From: Cyclobacteriaceae bacterium
Lineage (GTDB): Bacteria; Bacteroidota; Bacteroidia; Cytophagales; Cyclobacteriaceae
Assembly (NCBI GenBank): GCA_026129485.1
Contig: JAHCHY010000020.1
Span: 19,166-83,165, forward strand
Length of the DNA stretch: 64,000 nt
Direction: 5' to 3'
Part shown: positions 32,370 through 42,104 of the stretch, in pieces
How the letters are laid out: the number at the start of each line of letters is the position of its first letter
Position numbering within the stretch: the stretch's first letter is position 1
The notes under the pieces: model-generated
Told to the model about the DNA's origin: nothing
What the model saw: only the letters and a program-made list of their open reading frames with translations
The model's database searches: none
Program-made: the position numbers and the translations under genes

Positions 32370-33026
32370 ATGAAATTCTTCATCGACACAGCCAATCTAA
32401 ACGAAATAAAAGAAGCCTATGATCTGGGCGTACTGGATGGTGTAACCACCAACCCATCGCTTATGGCGAAAGAAGGCATTGCAGGCCACGAAAAAGTTAA
32501 GGCTCACTACAAAGCCATCTGCAACATTGTGGATAACAATGTAAGCGCTGAAGTAATCGCTACCGACTTTGAAGGCATTATCAAAGAAGGAAAGGAACTG
32601 GCCAAAATTGATGACAAGATTGTGGTGAAGGTACCTATGATAAAAGATGGCATTAAAGCCATTAAGAAATTTTCGAGCGAAGGCATTCGCACCAACTGTA
32701 CGCTGGTATTTTCACCGGGGCAGGCTATCCTGGCAGCCAAGGCGGGCGCAAGCTACCTCTCTCCTTTTATTGGCCGGTTAGACGATATTTCGCAAGACGG
32801 CCTGGATTTTATTGCCCAGGTAAGGTTGATTTACGACAATTACGGATTTGGTACGGAAATTCTTGCCGCCAGTGTGCGTCATTCCATGCACCTGATCAAG
32901 TGTGCCGAAATCGGGGCCGATGTAGTTACCTGTCCGCTTAACGTGATTATCGGCTTACTCAATCATCCGCTAACTGATTCAGGGTTAGCTAAATTTTTAG
33001 CTGATCATAAGAAGGCTAACTCATAA
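32370..33026 (+). CDS. Transaldolase / fructose-6-phosphate aldolase family
   Basis: The 218-residue short TIM-barrel aldolase begins [28 protein letters not shown] is the conserved phosphate-proximal segment, and the Schiff-base lysine is K87 in DKIVVKVPM. It belongs to the TalC/MipB-FSA subfamily. Proteins of this size are either pentose-phosphate transaldolases (more common in Bacteroidota) or fructose-6-phosphate aldolases, and sequence inspection does not settle which. Confidence 0.92.
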   Translation: MKFFIDTANLNEIKEAYDLGVLDGVTTNPSLMAKEGIAGHEKVKAHYKAICNIVDNNVSAEVIATDFEGIIKEGKELAKIDDKIVVKVPMIKDGIKAIKKFSSEGIRTNCTLVFSPGQAILAAKAGASYLSPFIGRLDDISQDGLDFIAQVRLIYDNYGFGTEILAASVRHSMHLIKCAEIGADVVTCPLNVIIGLLNHPLTDSGLAKFLADHKKANS

Positions 33027-33048
33027 TCGTTACAAATTCAATATTTAA

Positions 33049-33101
33049 AATTCTAAAATTGAAAACGATGAATTTGAATCCTGAATTTCCAATTTTGAAT
33101 T
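33049..33101. repeat. AT-rich inverted repeat before ftsE
   Basis: AATTCTAAAATTG (33049-33061) is complementary, with one bulged T, to CAATTTTGAATT (33090-33101). It shares the AATTC-AAAATT core with the palindrome at 3215-3280. Confidence 0.5.
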
Positions 33102-33106
33102 AATCT

Positions 33107-33820
33107 ATGTTCTCTACCGACCCGGTTGTTCGCGTTAAAGAAGCCAGCATTTTCCAGGAGCACAACACCGTGCTCAACGAGATCAGCTTTGAGATCGATA
33201 AAGGAGAGTTTGTTTTTTTAATTGGCAGAACCGGTTCGGGTAAAAGCTCATTGCTTAAAACCTTGTATGCCGATCTGCCCCTGCGATTGGGCGATATCAA
33301 TATTGCCGGATTCAACATCCGCGATATTAAATCCGGGCAGGTGCCCATGCTAAGGCGTAAGATCGGGATTATCTTCCAGGACTTCCAGCTATTCCCCGAT
33401 CGCACCGTAGGCGAAAACCTGAACTTTGTGATGAAAGCCACCGGCTGGAAAGACAATGCCCGTATGAAAAACAGGTTGGCCGAAGTGCTGATGCAGGTGG
33501 GGCTGGGAGCTGTGGAAAAGAAAATGCCACACCAGCTTTCGGGTGGTGAACAGCAGCGCGTGGTAATTGCACGGGCTTTGATCAATGAGCCGCTTATTCT
33601 TATAGCCGATGAACCAACCGGGAATCTCGATCCTGAGGTTTCGCTGGGCATTCTTAAAATCTTTCAGCAGATCAACAAAAGCGGAACGGCTATTTTGATG
33701 GCCACGCACAGCTATGGTTTGATCAAACGCTTCCCGGCAAGGGTACTGAAATGCGAAGACGGTAAGCTGTTAGACAGCAACAAAGATAAATTTGAGTTGA
33801 AGAGCGAAGAAGATTTCTGA
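33107..33820 (+). CDS. ftsE: Cell-division ABC ATPase FtsE
   Basis: This ABC ATPase works with FtsX at the septum to activate periplasmic peptidoglycan hydrolases. Walker A is GRTGSGKSS, the Q-loop region is [16 protein letters not shown], the signature is LSGGEQQR, Walker B is [10 protein letters not shown], and the switch His is in MATHSYGL. At 237 residues it fits FtsE. ftsX is not adjacent; the genes downstream are convergent. Confidence 0.9.
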   Translation: MFSTDPVVRVKEASIFQEHNTVLNEISFEIDKGEFVFLIGRTGSGKSSLLKTLYADLPLRLGDINIAGFNIRDIKSGQVPMLRRKIGIIFQDFQLFPDRTVGENLNFVMKATGWKDNARMKNRLAEVLMQVGLGAVEKKMPHQLSGGEQQRVVIARALINEPLILIADEPTGNLDPEVSLGILKIFQQINKSGTAILMATHSYGLIKRFPARVLKCEDGKLLDSNKDKFELKSEEDF

Positions 33821-33825
33821 GCCAA

Positions 33826-34350
33826 TCAGATCGCAGCGTTTTTATCAGCACGGGCAGCCCGTTTCGATTCTTCCAGCTTGTGTATTTGTTGATTTAACAG
33901 ATCAATCCGCACCAGCATATTCAGCACCAGTGCATCTTTAACCTGCTCAGTCGGGTTAGTCTTCATTTGCTCGCGCAGAACCTGGTACATGGCATCCAGC
34001 TTTTTAAAATCCTGCGTAAACCTGTCGTCTTCAAAAGTATCGCGGGTATCGCTTATCCATTCCACTTTCTCGGCAATCTGTTCGGTGTAGAATTTTTCAA
34101 GGCTGGAAAACTCACCCTGCAACTGGGCTGTTTCCTGCCTGCTTGGGCCGGTTCCGGGCTTTTCAGCAAAAAACAACCAGCCCGAAATACCGAATAAAAC
34201 TATTGCAGCCGCACGCCATAGGGTAATATTATTCCAAAGCGAAGTTCGTGGAAGCTCAGCCTCAATCCCCTTCCATACCTTTTCAGACGGAGCGCGGTTA
34301 TCAAACTCCGCACGGTTGTTGTCACTAAAATTCTTTAAAGAGTCTTTCAT
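33826..34350 (-). CDS. Single-pass membrane protein, putative anti-sigma factor
   Basis: The 174-residue protein has a cytoplasmic N-terminus (about 1-40, FSDNNRAEFDNRAPSEKVWKG), one membrane helix (about 42-62) and a charged coiled-coil-like C-terminal part (about 70-165). The layout and the 4-nt overlap with the upstream ECF sigma gene suggest an anti-sigma factor. No zinc-binding HxxxCxxC motif is present, so the assignment rests on context. Confidence 0.65.
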   Translation of the reverse strand: MKDSLKNFSDNNRAEFDNRAPSEKVWKGIEAELPRTSLWNNITLWRAAAIVLFGISGWLFFAEKPGTGPSRQETAQLQGEFSSLEKFYTEQIAEKVEWISDTRDTFEDDRFTQDFKKLDAMYQVLREQMKTNPTEQVKDALVLNMLVRIDLLNQQIHKLEESKRAARADKNAAI

Positions 34351-34898
34351 TTTATTCCTTCCTCCAAAAGGTCTTTAAGCTTCTTTTTAGCCCGGTTAAA
34401 CTGCGACTTGGACGTGGATTCGGTTATACCCATGATCTCGCCTATCTCGGCATGATCATACCCTTCCAGCAGGTACAGGGAAAGCACCGACCGGTAGCCA
34501 TCCGGCAGCCGCTCAATTGCATTTCGCACCTGCTCTACCGTAAACGGAAAACTATCCAGTATATTTTCCTCTGCCTCTTCCGGCACATCCCACCGCTCAT
34601 CATCCGATATCCGTTCAGCCTTTCGCTTATGCAGATAGTTGATCGCTTTATTAATCACGATCCGCTTTAGCCAGGCGCCAAAAGTAGAATCTCCCCTGTA
34701 GTAGCCCAGGTTGCGGAATGCGCTGATAAAAGCTTCCTGCAGCACATCTTCCGCCTCTTCCTGATCGTTTACAATCCGGTAGCTCACATTATACATGCTG
34801 CGGCTATAGAGCTTATACAACTGGTAATACGCCTCCCGGTCGCCCCTACGGCAACGGTCAATCAAATCCTGATGTATATGTATGGCCTGAGCCTCCAA
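34347..34898 (-). CDS. ECF RNA polymerase sigma factor
   Basis: The 183-residue protein has region 2 (YYQLYKLYSRSMYNVSYRIV, DQEEAEDVLQEAFISAF) and region 4 (LPDGYRSVLSLYLLEGYDHAEIGEIM, followed by TSKSQFNRAKKKLKD). These are typical of group 4 (ECF) sigma-70 factors. The four-base overlap with the downstream membrane protein points to a sigma/anti-sigma pair responding to an envelope signal. Target promoters are unknown. Confidence 0.93.
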   Translation of the reverse strand: MEAQAIHIHQDLIDRCRRGDREAYYQLYKLYSRSMYNVSYRIVNDQEEAEDVLQEAFISAFRNLGYYRGDSTFGAWLKRIVINKAINYLHKRKAERISDDERWDVPEEAEENILDSFPFTVEQVRNAIERLPDGYRSVLSLYLLEGYDHAEIGEIMGITESTSKSQFNRAKKKLKDLLEEGIK

Positions 34899-34950
34899 AC
34901 AAAACGTTAACCGGTACTAAAGACTCACACACCGGTACAAGGTTGCACCT

Positions 34951-35703
34951 TTACTTAACTTTATTCAGATTTTGTTTTGCCAGCACGAAATCCGGGGCAA
35001 TTGCCAAAGCCTGGTCGAACAGTTTTTTGGCCACAGCTTTATCGCCCAGGTGTTCCAGCACCGCAAGGCCTTTCAGGTTAAGCAGGGCCACAGACATGGG
35101 GTATTCTTTAGGCTTATTTTCCACATCGTTATACGTTACCCTGGATGTTTCGACCTCCTTGTTTGTCAACAGGATGTCAACAGAGGTGATGGCCTCATTA
35201 AATCGCTTCAGCTCAAATTGCAGAAATGCCATTTTATATAATACGTGCACATTATTGGTAAGCAGGTACAGGCTTTCATAGCTCTGCAGCGCACGGTCGC
35301 GCACGCCCATCGATTCGTAGCCGATAGCCGCTATCTCCAAAGCCGTGGCATTTTTGGGATTACGGGCCAGCAACTGCTGCGACACCAGCACAGCCGGAAC
35401 GTGCTGCTGGTTTTCGTAATAGTGATAGGCCAGGCTTATAACCAGCGAGTCGTTCTGCGGATTTTCAATAATCAAATCGTACAAAGCGCTTTTGGCTACC
35501 TCGTAATCGTTCCACTTGATAGCTGTTATATATTTTTTGTAAAAATGTTCGGTTAATGCGCTAACTCCGGCCTGCTGGGGAGTTGCTTGCGGCTGGGGTT
35601 GGGCCTGCGTTTGAGCTTTAGGCTGTTCTGTTTTGGCGGTTTGCTTCTGAGCCCATGCGCCAAACGAAACACTTAACATCAAAATGAATACACACTTTTT
35701 CAT
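34951..35703 (-). CDS. Periplasmic TPR-repeat protein
   Basis: The ATG at 35703 gives the signal peptide MKKCVFILMLSVSFGAWAQ; an earlier ATG at 35736 would prefix 11 polar residues. A Gln/Pro/Ala-rich linker (KAQTQAQPQPQATPQQAG) is followed by about five tetratricopeptide repeats. Each includes an A-L/A-Y-x-x-G-type helix pair (IGYESMGVRDRALQSYESLY, GLAVLEHLGDKAVAKKLFDQ). It is probably a periplasmic scaffold. It lies 35 nt downstream of the CCA enzyme gene. Confidence 0.82.
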   Translation of the reverse strand: MKKCVFILMLSVSFGAWAQKQTAKTEQPKAQTQAQPQPQATPQQAGVSALTEHFYKKYITAIKWNDYEVAKSALYDLIIENPQNDSLVISLAYHYYENQQHVPAVLVSQQLLARNPKNATALEIAAIGYESMGVRDRALQSYESLYLLTNNVHVLYKMAFLQFELKRFNEAITSVDILLTNKEVETSRVTYNDVENKPKEYPMSVALLNLKGLAVLEHLGDKAVAKKLFDQALAIAPDFVLAKQNLNKVK

Positions 35704-35737
35704 TTGCTTGAATTTTATTCTTGGTTGAAGGGGCAAG

Positions 35738-37174
35738 TTAATTCTTTGATTCTTCTTTTACATGCAATCCATGTTCTGCAGCCAGCTTTAACATCAGCTC
35801 AAAAGCCTCCTCGCGCGAGTTCCGGATCGTTCCTTCCAGGATGGCCTCTTTTATGGCATCCTTGATTTCCCCAATTACCGGGCCAGGCGGAACATTAAAC
35901 AACCGGATAATCTCATCGCCCGAAACGGGGGGCTGAAACTGGCGGATATGATCGCGGGCTTCCAGGTCGGCCATCTTCTGCTCTACCGCATCAAAATTCC
36001 GGATATACCGGGCCACTTTATCGTTATTCTTCGAGGTAATATCAGCCCGGCAAAGCTTCATCAGGGCGTCCACATCATCACCGGCTTCAAACAACAGCCT
36101 GCGAATAGCCGAATCCGACACTTCCTTAACCAAAGCAATAGGCCTTAAGTGCAGCCGAACAAGCTTCTGAACAAAGACCATCTTCTCATTCATAGGCAGC
36201 TTAAGCCTACGAAAGATGCCCGGCACCATGCGCGCACCTTTATCTTCATGACCGTGAAACGTCCACCCCACTTCCTTATCAAAACGTTTGGTTGCCGGTT
36301 TCGCGATGTCATGCAGAATAGCTGCCCAGCGTAACCATAAATCGTCCGATACTTTAGCCACATTATCCAGCACCTGCAGGGTGTGGAAAAAATTATCCTT
36401 GTGAGCTTTGTTATCCTGGTACTCCACACCGTGCAGGGCCACCATCTCCGGAAAGAATATCTTCAGCAATCCGCTATGAAAAAGCAGCTTGAATCCATAA
36501 GAAGGCACTTTTGATTCAATGATCTTATTCAGCTCGGTGGTAATACGCTCCATCGAAACAATACCAAGCCGGTCCGTATTCTTCCCGATAGCTTCATACG
36601 TATCGGCATCAATATCAAACGAAAGCTGAGATGCAAACCGGATGGCCCGCATCATGCGCAAAGGATCATCCGAAAAAGTGATGTTCGCATCAAGCGGGGT
36701 TTTGATAATCTTCTCCTGCAGGTGCTGCTGCCCGCCAAACGGATCAATCAAATCGCCATAGCGGGAAGCGCTGAGGCTGATGGCCATGGCATTGATCGTG
36801 AAATCCCTGCGCTGCTGATCTTCTTCCAGCGTACCCATCTCCACATCCGGCTTACGCGATTCCTTACGATACGATTCCTTGCGGGCGCCCACAAACTCCA
36901 GCTCACGGTCCTGCCATTTGATCATAGCCGTACCGAAGTTCTTAAAAATCGTAACGGGTAAATTTCCAAGCCGTTTTGCAACTGCCTGCGTCAGGTCGAT
37001 TCCATTCCCCAGGCATACAAAGTCAATATCCTTATTCGACCGGTTTAAAATCAGGTCGCGCACATAACCGCCTACCACATAGGCAGGAACATTCAATTCG
37101 CGGGCTGCTGCTGCTACCTCGCCAAAAACTGAATCCGACTCTAAATGTTCTTTAAAATTCACGCTTACCCGCAT
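35738..37174 (-). CDS. cca: CCA-adding tRNA nucleotidyltransferase with HD domain
   Basis: This class II nucleotidyltransferase adds or repairs the tRNA 3' CCA. The N-terminal polymerase domain has VVGGYVRDLIL and the catalytic DIDF (D49, D51), then RRDFTINAMA and the DPLRMMRAIRFA neck. A C-terminal HD domain (ILHDIAKP, HGHEDKG) suggests added phosphohydrolase activity. At 478 residues it is typical of Bacteroidota. All three tRNAs in the window lack encoded CCA, so they depend on this enzyme. Confidence 0.95.
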   Translation of the reverse strand: MRVSVNFKEHLESDSVFGEVAAAARELNVPAYVVGGYVRDLILNRSNKDIDFVCLGNGIDLTQAVAKRLGNLPVTIFKNFGTAMIKWQDRELEFVGARKESYRKESRKPDVEMGTLEEDQQRRDFTINAMAISLSASRYGDLIDPFGGQQHLQEKIIKTPLDANITFSDDPLRMMRAIRFASQLSFDIDADTYEAIGKNTDRLGIVSMERITTELNKIIESKVPSYGFKLLFHSGLLKIFFPEMVALHGVEYQDNKAHKDNFFHTLQVLDNVAKVSDDLWLRWAAILHDIAKPATKRFDKEVGWTFHGHEDKGARMVPGIFRRLKLPMNEKMVFVQKLVRLHLRPIALVKEVSDSAIRRLLFEAGDDVDALMKLCRADITSKNNDKVARYIRNFDAVEQKMADLEARDHIRQFQPPVSGDEIIRLFNVPPGPVIGEIKDAIKEAILEGTIRNSREEAFELMLKLAAEHGLHVKEESKN

Positions 37175-37187
37175 TCAAAATGAGGGT

Positions 37188-37195
37188 CAAAGGTA
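37188..37195 (-). promoter_or_regulatory. -7 box upstream of cca
   Basis: On the minus strand this reads TACCTTTG, an exact TAnnTTTG match 13 nt before the cca ATG. No clear -33 TTTG is seen, and the leader would be very short. Confidence 0.45.
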
Positions 37196-37222
37196 ACAGA
37201 ATAACAGGAATTTGCCGGGTGC

Positions 37223-38236
37223 CTACTTCCGGATGAATGTAGGGCAGGGAATAAACTTATCCTTCCGTTTTGTTTTTACGTGCGTGGCCGCCTGGAATTT
37301 ATACTTCACGGCTACTTCATGCGCACCACCCGAAACCGGTCCAAGCTCTGAAACCGTAAAATCGTAACTGTAGCCCAATTCCAGCGTTTCAAACTGGAAC
37401 CCGAGAATAACCACCATAGCATCCTGGCTAATGTTGTCCTTTACATTTTGTTGTATCGGAATACCCCTGTACCATACACCCAGCATAACAGGATCGTACA
37501 AAAAATGAATACCGAGGTCGAGCTGGTCAAACCGGCCCTGCTTTTTGTAAACAAATGATGGCGCCAGCACCGATATATGCTCTTTCTTGAACGGGCCGCC
37601 ATACAACGGAACTCTTACACCGCCATGAAAGCTGGTCTTAATCGGAATTTCTGCCTCCTGGTTAATCAACGACCGGTTAGGCGTATTCAAATGACTGGCT
37701 GCAAAACCGAACCAGAAATTTTTATTGTAGGCCAGCACTCCCGAATTAAAATCGAAGTAATGTGTATTTCCCAGGCTAAACAATGCCGGGTCATCCGTAG
37801 GCACATTTCCATTTGAATCAAACTGAAGCTGATCGCCAAAAATCAGGCGATTAAGATCAATGGATCGGAATGCATAGCCAAAATTCAGTCCTGCCGAAAC
37901 AACCCATTTATTCGAAACATTCCACTTGTATGAATAAAGGAAATTAAACTGCGAAGATCGCATACCGGCAGTACCGGCCTGATCTACCGTAGCCAAAAAT
38001 CCGATTCCGCTGTTATAATGATTCAGGTTAACATCGTACGAAAAGGCGTAGGTAACAAAGCCACGCGCTGCATTGGGCCATTGGTTACGGTAGTTGGCAA
38101 TAAACCGATGATCTTCTGAAGTTCCCACGAATGCCGGGTTAAGATACAAAGGCGCAGCATAGTATTGCGAAAACTGCGGATCCTGCGCTACCAGTTTTGC
38201 TGTGCAAAAAATAAATATGAAGTAAACTTTTTTCAT
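37223..38236 (-). CDS. PorP/SprF family type IX secretion membrane protein
   Basis: The signal peptide is followed by the family start AQDPQFSQYYAAPLYLNPAFVG. A predicted outer-membrane barrel follows (NYRNQWPN, YSYKWNVSNKW, GFQFETLELGYSYDFTVSEL). SprF-type proteins are needed for the T9SS-dependent display of one particular adhesin, here most likely the 1238-residue PKD protein whose gene overlaps it by four bases. It is paralogous to the gene at 42105-43133. Confidence 0.93.
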   Translation of the reverse strand: MKKVYFIFIFCTAKLVAQDPQFSQYYAAPLYLNPAFVGTSEDHRFIANYRNQWPNAARGFVTYAFSYDVNLNHYNSGIGFLATVDQAGTAGMRSSQFNFLYSYKWNVSNKWVVSAGLNFGYAFRSIDLNRLIFGDQLQFDSNGNVPTDDPALFSLGNTHYFDFNSGVLAYNKNFWFGFAASHLNTPNRSLINQEAEIPIKTSFHGGVRVPLYGGPFKKEHISVLAPSFVYKKQGRFDQLDLGIHFLYDPVMLGVWYRGIPIQQNVKDNISQDAMVVILGFQFETLELGYSYDFTVSELGPVSGGAHEVAVKYKFQAATHVKTKRKDKFIPCPTFIRK

Positions 38237-41200
38237 CGGATAAGGTTAACATCGCCTACTCGCACCACGCGCTCGCCATTATCAAAAGATGCGGCTACCT
38301 TATAGATATACACATCCTGCTGGCATAACCTGCCCTGGTAAGTTCCATCCCACCCGCGCTCGGGGTCGCGGCTTTCAAACAGCAGCTCGCCCCAACGATT
38401 AAAGATCAACAGCTCAAACTCAACCACGCCACGCATTACCGGCAAGAATATATCGTTGGTTCCATCACTCATTCCGCCACCGCCCCCGGTTGAAGAAAGG
38501 TTGGGTGAAAACGCATTGGGAATTAATACCTGGCCACCTTTTAATACACGCACTGCATTTTGGCGCACCGTTGAATCTGCGCAACTGAAGATATTAAAGG
38601 CTGTGAGCTTGATGGTGTACAAGCCTTCATCCTGGTACCGGTGTTCCGGCTCAAAAGCGGTAGATGTATTACCATCACCAAAATCCCACAGGTAAGTGTT
38701 TGCGTTAAAGCTCCGGTTATCGGTATACATAATTCCACCGGGTATGTAAACCAGCAAGGGCTTAACTTCAAAGTCCGCACGGGGCAAAGGAAAAACTTCA
38801 ATAATCCCGGGTTTGCTTTCCGTTACCGTTTGCCCTGTAATGTTGGTTGCCGACAATGAAACCGAATACACACCGGGTTGATAATAAACGTGCGTTGGAT
38901 TAATTGCTGTTGAGGTAGCCCCATCACCAAAATCCCAGCGGTACGAATTCTCATCGGCAAACTGCGAAAGGTTTGTAAACGTTACCGTCAGGGGCATACA
39001 GCCTGAAGGCGGGTCGTACGAAAAATCTACTATAGGCGGTATAGCTAAAATTTCAACTTGTTGCGCCTGTGTTTCAATACAAACATTGTTGGTAACCGTC
39101 AGGCGGATAGTGTACACACCGTATATGCCATAGGTATGAGATGTAACGGAAGCGCTGGTTGAAGTAGTGCCATCGCCAAAATCCCACAGGTAAGTCCATG
39201 GGCCCGGGTTAGTGGTATTGGTGATCGTAACCGTTGATGCGGGTAACGATTGGCTTATGGGGGTAGCTGTGAATCCTGCATTGATATTATCGCGGCTGGG
39301 CACTATTATAGACTGAGTGCTGACAGGGCTGGAACAGTTTGCAAAGTTTTGTGTATCTAAGCTAAACCCGACTGCCAATGAGGGTGATGCTGCCGGAGGA
39401 CGATTGAATGTATGCTCGATAAAATCAACACCTGAGGTTTGATCTATAATAGGAATACCATTCTCCGTAATTACCCAACGATAGCTTGTTAATCCTTTTT
39501 GGTTGGCCGAAAGCCTGATCGTCATAATATTACAATCAAACGCAAGCGTATCGATCACAAACTGCGATGAAGGTATCGGGCTGATCCGGACTGTGCGGGT
39601 AGAATCGCCAAAGCAGCCGGTAACCAGCGAGGTTTGCAGCGTAACAAAAAAATTCTTGATCGCCTGCGTTGTATTTACAAACTCGTAGCTGAACGTTGGC
39701 GTGGTGCCGGTGCTGATGTCATCCAGCAGTCCGCTGCTATCACTTATACGCCAGCGATACTCGGAAGGATTAAGCGATTGTGTTTCCGTATCAACTGTAA
39801 AGTTGATGGTTTGCGGTGAGCAGTTATCGTTAAATGGTGAGTAGTTGGTAGAAATAAACCCGGATCGTGTACCGGGGAAAACGGTTATCGTTCGTGGCGC
39901 TGAAATAGTTTCGCAGCCTCCTGCCCCAATTACACGTAACCTTACTTCAAAGTTTTTATCGGTTGTCCCGATGTTTTCAAAGTCATGCGCAAAAAACGGG
40001 GAGAACGCTGGGTCGGATGGTATTTGCGTACCTATCGGCTGAAAACCGAGGCCACCCAATTCGTCAACTTCCCATACATAGCTGGCAATAGGTGCAGGCT
40101 GAGAAGCCGCACCGGTATTGTTAAAGGTAACGGTAAGTATGCTACAGCCCGAAGTTACATCAGGCGTGAACGTGGCTATTGGCAACGGATCAACCACTAC
40201 CGGCAAAACCAGTATCTCTGAACACGCCACCTGGTTGGTGGTTACCCGCAAGGCGACCTGGTAAGTACCTGCCGGTCCCAATACCCTGTCAAAAGCAGTT
40301 TGGTTATCAAAAGCCGGATCCTTGTTAAAAGTACCTGAATAATTAAAATCCCATTCGCGCAATACAATTGTTTCACCGTTAATTGCCTGAAGGGTTGATG
40401 CTTCAGCAAACGATGTGGGCTGGCCCGAACAAACCTGCGTGGCCGTAAAAACCGGGGCCGGCTTTTCAAACACGCGCACCTGCACTTCATCTACCGATTC
40501 GCATGAGGTAACGTTGTCGCGTACAATCAACCGCACGCGGTATATACCCCGGTCGAGGTATGACTCATCAAAAGGACCAAGTGGAACGGTTGAAAACCCC
40601 GCAGCCGGCTCCTGGCGTACCAATACATTGGTTTCGTTATAAAACTCCCAGCGCCATTGTGTGGTAGGTGTTATACTGCCTACAGATACATCGTTAAACC
40701 TTACCTGAAATGTTGTAAACGGAGCCAATGCATTCTGACAAAAATCAGGTGTAATTACATTGTTGCTTAAATCCGTTACCCGGATTTGGGCAATCAATGA
40801 AGGTGAAATGGTAATAATCTTTTCCACAACAGCCACACAATTACCGGCTGCATTCTGGTCGCGCACAGAAAGCCTGATCAGCTTCTGACCCGATGTTGGA
40901 TAAGCAAACGTGGGGTTACGATTAGTAGCGGTGGCCAGCGGAGCGCCTGAACCCGTGTCGTTATCATAGAACTGCCACGTGTAAGCAAAGGAAGCCCCGG
41001 CTATGTTTGGGGTTTCATTATCAAAGTAAATATTATCGCCCACGCAAAAGATGGTTTGAACGGGGCCTCCGCTCCCGCCTAAACGAGTCAGGTAATCCGG
41101 TTCGGGTGAAGGCACAATTACAATGCGTGCGGTAGTTACCTGAGGTGGGTTGTCTCCGTTAACGAGGTTGCCATTTACCGGGTTGAACGGATTCAGGTCA

Positions 41201-41949
41201 GTGAGTACATTATCATAAGGATTACACTGGTTCCAGTTTTTAAGCGTGATTACAAACTCGCGACCTAAATCTGCCGGTGCAGTAACCGGTACCTGGATAG
41301 GTAAGCTAACCTGCCCGGGAGCCAGCACCGGGTAAATCGGGTTGGTAGCTGGCGCTGGATTGAGATAGGGAAACCCACCGGGAGCAACACCATTTACCTG
41401 CACACCCGGTATCTGGTTGGCCAAAGGCCCGGTTCCATACAACCATTGTATCCACCGCGGTTCATTATTCTCACGGGTAGCCCGCGGAAAACAATTCCAA
41501 TCACTGTCATCCGTAAACTGGACGCTCGCTGCATACCCCTGGCAAACCCGGTATGTTGCCGGGCTGATGGAAATAACATCGTTTGTCCAGACAATAACCT
41601 GCGTATTGATGGGCACCACGCTTCCGCGGGGATTACAGGCATTGGCTGCGTCAATGGTTACATCATACCCGCAGTTTACCGATGTGTTGGGATACGTGTG
41701 CGCTATGGTAACACCCGTGGGGTTTACCTGTGTATAGGTCTCTTCCGGTGTGCCATCGCCCCAGTTAATAAAGTATTGGGTACCGGGAGTTGATGAAAGG
41801 TAAAGTGTTTGAATATTAACCGTAAACGGAGCACACCCCCGGCTGCTGGTTAAAAACGCAAAACCGGGCTCCATGATATTGCACTGACCAAACAGGGATT
41901 TCGCTCCAAAAAGAATAACTATACAGGCAAGGGTAAACTTCCGCTTCAT
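38233..41949 (-). CDS. PKD-domain surface protein with T9SS type B sorting domain
   Basis: The 1238-residue protein has a signal peptide (about 1-21) and then multiple PKD/Ig-like domains. The first is YFINWGDGTPEETYTQ; several clear ones lie near the C-terminus (YLWDFGDGTTSTSASV, YRWDFGDGATSTAINP, YLWDFGDGNTSTAFEP). The last ~95 residues are the gliding-motility-associated C-terminal domain (VLIPNAFSPN, FELLIFNRWGELLFESRD, GWDGTYQGRLCQQDVYIYKV), the type B T9SS signal. A Gly-rich insertion (STGGGGGMSDG) interrupts the start of this domain. It is expected at the cell surface as an adhesin or gliding protein, paired with the PorP/SprF gene downstream. Confidence 0.93.
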   Translation of the reverse strand: MKRKFTLACIVILFGAKSLFGQCNIMEPGFAFLTSSRGCAPFTVNIQTLYLSSTPGTQYFINWGDGTPEETYTQVNPTGVTIAHTYPNTSVNCGYDVTIDAANACNPRGSVVPINTQVIVWTNDVISISPATYRVCQGYAASVQFTDDSDWNCFPRATRENNEPRWIQWLYGTGPLANQIPGVQVNGVAPGGFPYLNPAPATNPIYPVLAPGQVSLPIQVPVTAPADLGREFVITLKNWNQCNPYDNVLTDLNPFNPVNGNLVNGDNPPQVTTARIVIVPSPEPDYLTRLGGSGGPVQTIFCVGDNIYFDNETPNIAGASFAYTWQFYDNDTGSGAPLATATNRNPTFAYPTSGQKLIRLSVRDQNAAGNCVAVVEKIITISPSLIAQIRVTDLSNNVITPDFCQNALAPFTTFQVRFNDVSVGSITPTTQWRWEFYNETNVLVRQEPAAGFSTVPLGPFDESYLDRGIYRVRLIVRDNVTSCESVDEVQVRVFEKPAPVFTATQVCSGQPTSFAEASTLQAINGETIVLREWDFNYSGTFNKDPAFDNQTAFDRVLGPAGTYQVALRVTTNQVACSEILVLPVVVDPLPIATFTPDVTSGCSILTVTFNNTGAASQPAPIASYVWEVDELGGLGFQPIGTQIPSDPAFSPFFAHDFENIGTTDKNFEVRLRVIGAGGCETISAPRTITVFPGTRSGFISTNYSPFNDNCSPQTINFTVDTETQSLNPSEYRWRISDSSGLLDDISTGTTPTFSYEFVNTTQAIKNFFVTLQTSLVTGCFGDSTRTVRISPIPSSQFVIDTLAFDCNIMTIRLSANQKGLTSYRWVITENGIPIIDQTSGVDFIEHTFNRPPAASPSLAVGFSLDTQNFANCSSPVSTQSIIVPSRDNINAGFTATPISQSLPASTVTITNTTNPGPWTYLWDFGDGTTSTSASVTSHTYGIYGVYTIRLTVTNNVCIETQAQQVEILAIPPIVDFSYDPPSGCMPLTVTFTNLSQFADENSYRWDFGDGATSTAINPTHVYYQPGVYSVSLSATNITGQTVTESKPGIIEVFPLPRADFEVKPLLVYIPGGIMYTDNRSFNANTYLWDFGDGNTSTAFEPEHRYQDEGLYTIKLTAFNIFSCADSTVRQNAVRVLKGGQVLIPNAFSPNLSSTGGGGGMSDGTNDIFLPVMRGVVEFELLIFNRWGELLFESRDPERGWDGTYQGRLCQQDVYIYKVAASFDNGERVVRVGDVNLIR

Positions 41950-42104
41950 GCTTAAAACCGATAATTATCGATTCAAAGCCCACTCGTAGACTTCGGTATA
42001 TACCAAAGAAATGTATCAGTCCTCACACCCGGCTCAAATCAACTATAACCGGTTGTTACAACCGATTAACTTACCTGCGCAAGGGTTAAAAAGGAGTTAC
42101 CGGG

